Source of the DNA: Clostridiales bacterium
Lineage (GTDB): Bacteria > Bacillota > Clostridia > Oscillospirales > CAG-382
Length of the DNA stretch: 36,414 bases
Reading direction: 5' to 3'
Assembly (NCBI GenBank): GCA_016286245.1
Contig: JAEESG010000005.1
Coordinates: 1 to 36,414, forward strand
Shown piece by piece: positions 31,824 through 36,414 of the stretch. How positions within the stretch are numbered: position 1 is the stretch's first letter; each line of letters starts with the position of its first letter. Below the pieces are notes generated by a model. The model saw only the letters and a list, made by a program, of their open reading frames with translations. It was not told the DNA's origin and ran no database searches. Position numbers and translations under genes: made by a program.

Positions 31824-33347
31824 TTGAAAAAAGAAACCCGTACGCATATGACGAAACTGAACGCAAACGCGGCGCTCATAAACAGAATTGTGTTTATGGC
31901 GTGCAATCTCGTGTCGAGAACGTATTTTGTGAGAATTCTCGGCAACAGATACCTCGGCATCGGCGGCATGCTCGGGAACGTTTTTTCGGTGCTGTCGCTT
32001 TTTGAACTCGGATTCGGGGAGGCGGCGTCCCAGGCGCTTTACAAGCCGATAGCAGCAGGCGACGTGCCGAAAATAAGGGCGATAATCGCGTATTTTTCCA
32101 AAACCTACAAATATATCGCTCTCATAACGCTTGCGCTGTCGTGCGCGTTTATGCCGTTTCTGCCCGTAGTTTTTCCGGACATCGTCAACATCCAAAACTA
32201 CAAGGCGGTGTATCTGCTTTTTGTGTTTCACCAGATGCAGAATTTTCTGTTTGCGCCCAAAAGAGCGCTTGTGATATGCGACCAGAGAATGTACGCCGTA
32301 ATGACTGAGAAAAGTTTGAGCGCCGTCGTTATGACCGCGTGTCAGATAGCGGCGCTTAATGCGACGGGCAACTATCTTTCTTATATTTTCATAAGAATTC
32401 TTTTCCATACGGCCGACGGATTTATTATTGAGAAGTACGCAAATACAAAATATCCGTATATCAGGGAAGTAAACGCCGAAGTTCCGGAAAAAATCAAGAA
32501 ATCCATAAAAGAAAAGACGGCGTCGCTTGCCGTCCACAGAATAGGCGCGGTGATAAATTCCTCAACCGACAGCATTCTCATTTCCGCACGCATGGGGCTT
32601 GAGAATATGGGCGTTTTCTCGAACTATTCCCTCATAATAAATACGCTCGGAAGCTTTGTCGCGCTTGCCGTCGGGAGCGCTTCGGCAAGCGTCGGAAACC
32701 TGGGTGCGGTCGAAAACGGCGAAAGAAACGAAAAAGTTCTGCAAAGACTGTGTTTTCTGAATTTTCTGCTGCTCACAAACTGCGCGTCTCTGCTTTTGTG
32801 CCTCATAAATCCCGTAATTACGCTCTGGATAGGGAATAATATGGTTTTCGGTATGAAGGAAACCGCGGTCATAATCGCATGCTTTTTCATATCGAATATA
32901 AGAGACCCGGTGCAGATTTTCATATCAAACCTCGGCGTATTCTCAAGCACAAAATACGTGTATCTTGCGCGCGGAATACTCAACCTTGTTTTTTCACTCG
33001 TTTTTATTAAATATTTCGGCGTCGTGGGCGTGTTTGCCGGAACGCTTGCGTCAAGTCTTATAACCGTCGTTCCGCTTGAGCCGATAATGCTGTTTAAATA
33101 CGGAATTTACAGAAAATCCGGCGCGTTTCTTGTCAAATATTTTTCGTATATCATTTCCGGCTTTGCAATTTGCGCACTTTCATACGCATTTACCGCAAAT
33201 ATGGCGGACAACACGGCGTGGAGGGTAATCATAAAGGGACTTGCGGTCCTTGCGGTTACAAACTTTTCACTTGCAGCAGTATACGGCAGGCAAAAGGAAT
33301 TTGCCTTTGCGCTCGGAATGCTTAAAAAAGTAAAACCGCTCCGTTGA
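31824..33347 (+). CDS. Wzx/MATE-like polysaccharide flippase
   Basis: 507 residues from a TTG preceded by GGTGAT; ATG at 31848 (MTKLNANAALI) is an alternative, and the longer frame start at 31737 passes through the terminator and is rejected. About 12-14 hydrophobic segments. The early motif LGNRYLGIGGMLGNVFSVLSLFELGFGEA, followed by SQALYKPIA, matches the 'Wzx/repeat-unit flippase' clade, which moves lipid-linked glycan units across the membrane. The substrate is unknown, and there are no glycan genes beside it. The gene converges with gap and its stop codon lies inside the gap terminator hairpin. Confidence 0.85.
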   Translation: MKKETRTHMTKLNANAALINRIVFMACNLVSRTYFVRILGNRYLGIGGMLGNVFSVLSLFELGFGEAASQALYKPIAAGDVPKIRAIIAYFSKTYKYIALITLALSCAFMPFLPVVFPDIVNIQNYKAVYLLFVFHQMQNFLFAPKRALVICDQRMYAVMTEKSLSAVVMTACQIAALNATGNYLSYIFIRILFHTADGFIIEKYANTKYPYIREVNAEVPEKIKKSIKEKTASLAVHRIGAVINSSTDSILISARMGLENMGVFSNYSLIINTLGSFVALAVGSASASVGNLGAVENGERNEKVLQRLCFLNFLLLTNCASLLLCLINPVITLWIGNNMVFGMKETAVIIACFFISNIRDPVQIFISNLGVFSSTKYVYLARGILNLVFSLVFIKYFGVVGVFAGTLASSLITVVPLEPIMLFKYGIYRKSGAFLVKYFSYIISGFAICALSYAFTANMADNTAWRVIIKGLAVLAVTNFSLAAVYGRQKEFAFALGMLKKVKPLR

Positions 33348-33359
33348 AAACGGAGCGGT
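33325..33359 (-). terminator. Rho-independent terminator of gap, overlapping the 3' end of the flippase gene
   Basis: ACCGCTCCGT / ACGGAGCGGT (33335-33344, 33350-33359), with the flippase stop codon TGA in the loop region. On the minus strand it is followed by TTTTACTTTTTT, so it serves gap; the rightward T-run is weak. Confidence 0.8.
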
Positions 33360-33376
33360 CTTGGATTTTATTATAA

Positions 33377-34435
33377 TCAGTTGAGTTCTGCAAAGTACTT
33401 GATTGTACGAACCATCTGGCTTGTGTAGGAATTTTCGTTGTCATACCACGAAACAACCTGTACCTGATAGGTGTCGTCGTCAATCTTCGTTACCATCGTC
33501 TGCGTTGCATCGAACAGCGAGCCGAATCTCATGCCGATAACGTCGCTCGAAACGATAAGGTCTTCGTTGTATCCGAACGATTCGTTTGCGGCAGCCTTCA
33601 TTGCGGCGTTGATGCCGGCGGGAGTGATGTCCTTGCCCTTAACGACTGCAACGAGAATCGTCGTGGAGCCGGTGCAGGTAGGAACTCTCTGCGCGGAGCC
33701 GATGAGCTTGCCGTTGAGTTCGGGGATAACAAGGCCGATAGCCTTTGCAGCACCCGTCGAGTTGGGAACGATGTTCTGAGCCGCTGCTCTTGCGCGTCTG
33801 AGGTCGCCTTTTCTGTGCGGACCGTCGAGAACCATCTGGTCGCCCGTGTAAGCGTGAACGGTCGTCATGATACCGCTGAGAATGGGAGCGTAATCATTGA
33901 GCGTTTTAGCCATGGGAGCGAGGCAGTTTGTCGTGCAGGAAGCCGCAGAGATGATTTTGTCGTCTTTTGTAAGGGTCTTTTCGTTTACGCTGTAAACGAT
34001 TGTGGGAAGGTCGTTGCCTGCGGGAGCGGAAATAACGACTTTTTTCGCGCCTGCGTTAATGTGAGCCATCGACTTGTCCTTCGAGCAGTAAAATCCCGTG
34101 CATTCGAGAACGACGTCAACGCCGATTTTTCCCCACGGAAGGTCTTCCGCCTTGGGCATAGCGTAAATTGTGATCTGTTTACCGTCAACGGTAATTGAGC
34201 CGGGTTCGAGAACGGTTTTGCCGTCTTCCGCGAGAACGGGCTCTGTTGAAGTAACGACGTGTCCCATAGCGGCGTAATTGCCCTGAGCCGTGTCGTATTT
34301 GAGAAGATGAGCGAGCATCTTGGGGCTTGTAAGGTCGTTGATTGCAACAACCTCGTATCCTTCTGCGCCGAACATCTGACGGAATGCGAGACGTCCTATG
34401 CGTCCGAAACCGTTAATAGCAACTTTTACTGACAT
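33377..34435 (-). CDS. gap: Glyceraldehyde-3-phosphate dehydrogenase, type I
   Basis: 352 residues from [15 protein letters not shown]; this ATG has GGAGG 8 bases upstream, and the longer frame start is rejected. Motifs: NAD-binding GFGRIGR, VAINDL with Asp (NAD preference), catalytic cysteine in [10 protein letters not shown], and the substrate-binding VHAYTGDQ and WYDNENSY. The enzyme makes 1,3-bisphosphoglycerate in glycolysis. It stands alone, without pgk or tpi beside it, under a clear promoter; a palindrome lies just upstream of its -35. Confidence 0.97.
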   Translation of the reverse strand: MSVKVAINGFGRIGRLAFRQMFGAEGYEVVAINDLTSPKMLAHLLKYDTAQGNYAAMGHVVTSTEPVLAEDGKTVLEPGSITVDGKQITIYAMPKAEDLPWGKIGVDVVLECTGFYCSKDKSMAHINAGAKKVVISAPAGNDLPTIVYSVNEKTLTKDDKIISAASCTTNCLAPMAKTLNDYAPILSGIMTTVHAYTGDQMVLDGPHRKGDLRRARAAAQNIVPNSTGAAKAIGLVIPELNGKLIGSAQRVPTCTGSTTILVAVVKGKDITPAGINAAMKAAANESFGYNEDLIVSSDVIGMRFGSLFDATQTMVTKIDDDTYQVQVVSWYDNENSYTSQMVRTIKYFAELN

Positions 34436-34481
34436 TTTTTTATCCTCCAAAAAATTAATGTTAAAAATTTCCATCACACCT

Positions 34482-34510
34482 ATTTTAATACATATAAAGG
34501 TTTTTTTCAA
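34482..34510 (-). promoter_or_regulatory. Sigma-A promoter of gap
   Basis: Minus-strand TTGAAA (34505-34510) and TAAAAT (34482-34487), 17-base spacer. Confidence 0.78.
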
Positions 34511-34524
34511 TAGAGATTAATAAA

Positions 34525-34556
34525 ATTTTCACATTCTTAATAAATATTGTGAAAAT
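34525..34556. promoter_or_regulatory. Inverted repeat upstream of the gap promoter (candidate operator or weak terminator)
   Basis: ATTTTCACA (34525-34533) and TGTGAAAAT (34548-34556), 9-base perfect arms, 14-base spacer. It ends 14 bases from the gap -35. On the minus strand a TTTTA run follows, so it could also end the upstream SDR transcript, though the stem is AT-rich. Confidence 0.45.
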
Positions 34557-34605
34557 TGTCTTATTGCGGTAAAAAACAGGCGTTTATTGTGGTTTTTTTG
34601 TATGA

Positions 34606-35337
34606 TTATACAGTGTACCCGCCGTCGCACGAGAGAACCTGCCCCGTTATGTACGACGACTTTTCGTCTGCAAAAAAAGCGGCGCAGTGGGCTATTTCAT
34701 CGGGCGCGCCCATGCGTAAAAGAGGGATTTCGCTTACAAAATCGGATATTTCCTTTGCTGAAAAAACGGAATTCATCTGCGTGTCTATAATTCCCGGAGC
34801 AATGCAGTTTACGGTGATTCCCGACGGCGCAAGCTCCTTTGCAAGCGCTTTGGTAAAGCCGATGAGCGCGGCCTTTGAAGCGGAGTAGGGGACCTCGCAC
34901 GATGCGCCCGAAATACCCCACATGGAAGAGACGTTTATAATGCGCCCCCACTTGTTTTTCAGCATGTGGGAAAGGGCCTCTTTCGAGCAAAGAAAAGCGG
35001 ATTTTGCGTTTACGGCGAATATTTTGTCCCATTCCTCTTGCGAAACGTCGTTTATGACCTTGATAAGCGATATTCCCGCATTGTTTATGAGAATATCAAC
35101 GCCTCCGAAATCTTTGTTTATTTCATCAAACATTTTCTTTACGTCGGATGCGCTTGAAACGTCGGCAAAATAGGGCTTTGCGGAAAGTCCGCGCTCAATT
35201 TGCGCATGGCATAACTCGTACGCCTGCTCTTTGCTGCTTTTGTAGTTTACGGCGACGTTGTATCCCAAAGACGCGAATTTTTCGGCGCACGCTTTTCCGA
35301 TTCCGCGCGACGCGCCGGTAATCAAAACAGTTTTCAT
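34606..35337 (-). CDS. SDR oxidoreductase, possible EF-P 5-aminopentanone reductase (YmfI-like)
   Basis: 243 residues from MKTVLITGASRGIGK (GGAGA upstream); the longer frame start is rejected. Rossmann NADP-type TGASRGIGKA, NNAG, and catalytic Ser...Tyr-x3-Lys in SSMWGISGASCEVPYSASKAA. The C-terminus is YITGQVLSCDGGYTV, as in FabG-type SDRs. The SMWGISGASCEV stretch recalls clostridial proteins annotated as elongation factor P 5-aminopentanone reductase, which finish the EF-P lysine modification in Bacillus. A FabG or other SDR role is the alternative. The start overlaps the tatD stop by 4 bases (ATGA), so they are co-translated. Confidence 0.8.
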   Translation of the reverse strand: MKTVLITGASRGIGKACAEKFASLGYNVAVNYKSSKEQAYELCHAQIERGLSAKPYFADVSSASDVKKMFDEINKDFGGVDILINNAGISLIKVINDVSQEEWDKIFAVNAKSAFLCSKEALSHMLKNKWGRIINVSSMWGISGASCEVPYSASKAALIGFTKALAKELAPSGITVNCIAPGIIDTQMNSVFSAKEISDFVSEIPLLRMGAPDEIAHCAAFFADEKSSYITGQVLSCDGGYTV

Positions 35338-36143
35338 AATTTCTCCTTTTGTTCGGGAATTCCGTAAAAACGACAGGCATTTCTGTAAGTCAACTCGCAG
35401 AATTCCTCCGTCGACATTCCGAGACATTCCGCCGCCTTTGCCGCGGTGTATACCATAAGGTCCGAGCGGTTTGTCTTTCCCCTGAAAGGCACGGGCGTAA
35501 GGTACGGACAGTCGGTTTCCATAAGAATTCTGTCAAGGGCGCCCGGCATGATGCTTTTTATGTTTTTCATTATTTCGACGGTTTTTTTCGCGTTTTCAAA
35601 CGTGATAACGCCGTTTACCGAAACGTAATATCCCATTTCAAGCACGCGGCAAGCCATCTCGAAACTGCCCGAAAAGCTGTGAAGCACGCCCGTAACGTCG
35701 GGGTGAGCCGACAAAATATCAAGCGTGTCCCCGTGCGCTTCTCTGTCGTGTATGACAACGGGACAGCCGAGCTTTGATGCAAGCGACATCTGCTCGTCAA
35801 AGCAGATTTTCTGAATTTCCTTATCGTCCTTTCCGTAATGGTAATCCAGCCCGATTTCGCCTATTGCGACGACCTTTGGGCTTGAATTGAATATATCTTC
35901 TACAAGGGAAATATAGTTTTCGTTCTGCATGTCGCGTGCCGCGTCGGACGGGTGTATTCCGACGGAAGCGTATATAAAATCGTATTTTTGCGCAAGGTCG
36001 ATGCAGGCCCTGCTTGAAGCAAGGCTCGAGCCGATGTTCACGATTCTTTCGACTCCCGACGCATGCACTTCGGCTAAAACCTCGTCTCTTACGCCGTCAA
36101 AACGCGCGTCGTCGTAATGCGCGTGCGAATCAAACATTTTCAT
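35334..36143 (-). CDS. tatD: TatD family metal-dependent hydrolase (DNase)
   Basis: 269 residues from MKMFDSHAHYDD; no strong ribosome site is visible, and TTG at 36149 or ATG at 36137 are alternatives. Metal ligands of the TIM-barrel family are in order: DSHAHY (H-x-H), GEIGLDYHYG (E), VVIHDREAHGDT (H), HSFSGS (H), and METDCPYLTPVP (D). The family includes 3'-5' exonucleases and D-Tyr-type hydrolases. The metG-tatD order is common in Firmicutes. A hairpin separates metG from it. Confidence 0.93.
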   Translation of the reverse strand: MKMFDSHAHYDDARFDGVRDEVLAEVHASGVERIVNIGSSLASSRACIDLAQKYDFIYASVGIHPSDAARDMQNENYISLVEDIFNSSPKVVAIGEIGLDYHYGKDDKEIQKICFDEQMSLASKLGCPVVIHDREAHGDTLDILSAHPDVTGVLHSFSGSFEMACRVLEMGYYVSVNGVITFENAKKTVEIMKNIKSIMPGALDRILMETDCPYLTPVPFRGKTNRSDLMVYTAAKAAECLGMSTEEFCELTYRNACRFYGIPEQKEKL

Positions 36144-36152
36144 TGTCAAAAA

Positions 36153-36182
36153 TCATGGCACGCGGCAAATGTACCGCGTGCC
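36153..36182 (-). terminator. Hairpin between metG and tatD (terminator or attenuator)
   Basis: GGCACGCGG (36157-36165) and CCGCGTGCC (36174-36182) form a 9-bp stem with an 8-base loop. On the minus strand it is followed by CATGATTTTT, a short T-run. With no promoter visible before tatD it may only partly stop transcription. Confidence 0.6.
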
Positions 36183-36200
36183 GCCCCTTTATTTGTTATT

Positions 36201-36414
36201 TTATCTGATTTCCGCGCCGGGCTGTACGCTGTCATCAAGGAAAGTAACTCTTACCTTGTCGCCGACGCTTGCCGCAAGAAGCATTCCGTTGCTCTCAACG
36301 CCGCGGATTTTTGCACTTTTTAAGTTTGCGATTATGATTATCTTTTTGCCGATAAGTTCGTCGGGGGAGTAGCTTTTTGCAATGCCCGAAACAATCTGCC
36401 GTTTTCCTTCTCCG
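36201..36414 (-). CDS. metG: Methionyl-tRNA synthetase, C-terminal tRNA-binding domain (5' end outside the window)
   Basis: The last 70 residues of a minus-strand gene that continues beyond the window. It contains the EMAPII/Trbp111-like segment RQIVSGIAKSYSPDELIGKK, followed by IIIIANLKSAKIRGVESNGMLLAA, the usual tail of MetG in Gram-positives. A stand-alone CsaA-type protein would share this, but the tatD neighbour favours MetG. Confidence 0.88.
   Translation of the reverse strand, partial: GEGKRQIVSGIAKSYSPDELIGKKIIIIANLKSAKIRGVESNGMLLAASVGDKVRVTFLDDSVQPGAEIR

Noticed and set aside
1-36414. Mobile elements, CRISPR arrays, tRNA or rRNA genes, and a defence island
   Set aside because: No transposase, integrase, regular direct repeats, tRNA-like cloverleaf or rRNA sequence was recognised, and all longer genes are typical chromosomal ones.

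Overview
The window looks like chromosomal sequence from an uncultured or little-studied member of the Clostridia (Bacillota). The evidence is the low-to-moderate GC, strong AGGAGG-type ribosome binding sites, textbook sigma-A promoters with 17-bp spacers, some TTG and GTG starts, zinc-ribbon (Cys) forms of L28 and S18, the rpsF-ssb-rpsR operon, and proteins such as PcrA with a C-terminal Tudor-like domain, DUF1015 and DUF378. TGA is used as a stop. I see no phage, insertion sequence, CRISPR array, rRNA or tRNA, and no gene-free stretch over 300 bases. About 30 protein genes fill almost the whole window.

Layout. 1-513 is the 3' end of an ABC exporter ATPase, which converges on a large GH99-like (WbsX-type) glycan protein (570-3557, minus). 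3798-6505 is a two-gene operon of a Nudix protein with a pyrophosphatase-like N-terminus and a membrane-bound UDP-sugar 4,6-dehydratase. 6578-16050 holds pcrA, rpmB, mfd, a parvulin-type lipoprotein foldase, an MreD-like membrane protein and a probable PPi-dependent phosphofructokinase. 16156-19824 holds an orphan solute-binding lipoprotein with an acidic tail, dnaA (without dnaN) and a DUF378 membrane protein. 19937-23125 is the tight operon trmB-nadE-GNAT, converging on the minus-strand operon DUF1015-valS (23173-27113). 27323-28234 is a cysteine-rich protein with a possible sporulation promoter, and 28285-29010 is radC (minus). 29236-31740 holds rpsF-ssb-rpsR, then a CYTH protein and an RluA pseudouridine synthase. 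31824-33347 is a Wzx-like flippase converging on gap. The right end is a minus-strand metG (partial)-tatD-SDR cluster, in which the SDR resembles the EF-P 5-aminopentanone reductase.

Functional themes. DNA replication and repair: dnaA, pcrA, mfd, ssb, radC. Translation and RNA modification: rpmB, rpsF, rpsR, valS, metG, trmB, rluA and possibly EF-P modification. Central metabolism: PPi-PFK, GAPDH, NAD synthetase. Surface glycans and envelope: 4,6-dehydratase, flippase, WbsX-like protein, MreD, PrsA-like foldase. 

The window is mostly housekeeping and I do not see a convincing new multi-gene system. The observations most worth a second look are: an NAD synthetase whose glutaminase catalytic cysteine position is glycine; the pyrophosphatase-like/Nudix fusion coupled to a sugar dehydratase; a leader RNA before rpsF that can mask its own Shine-Dalgarno; the palindromes at the promoters of the WbsX-like gene, the Nudix operon, pcrA and gap; and the cysteine-rich protein with a sigma-K-like promoter.
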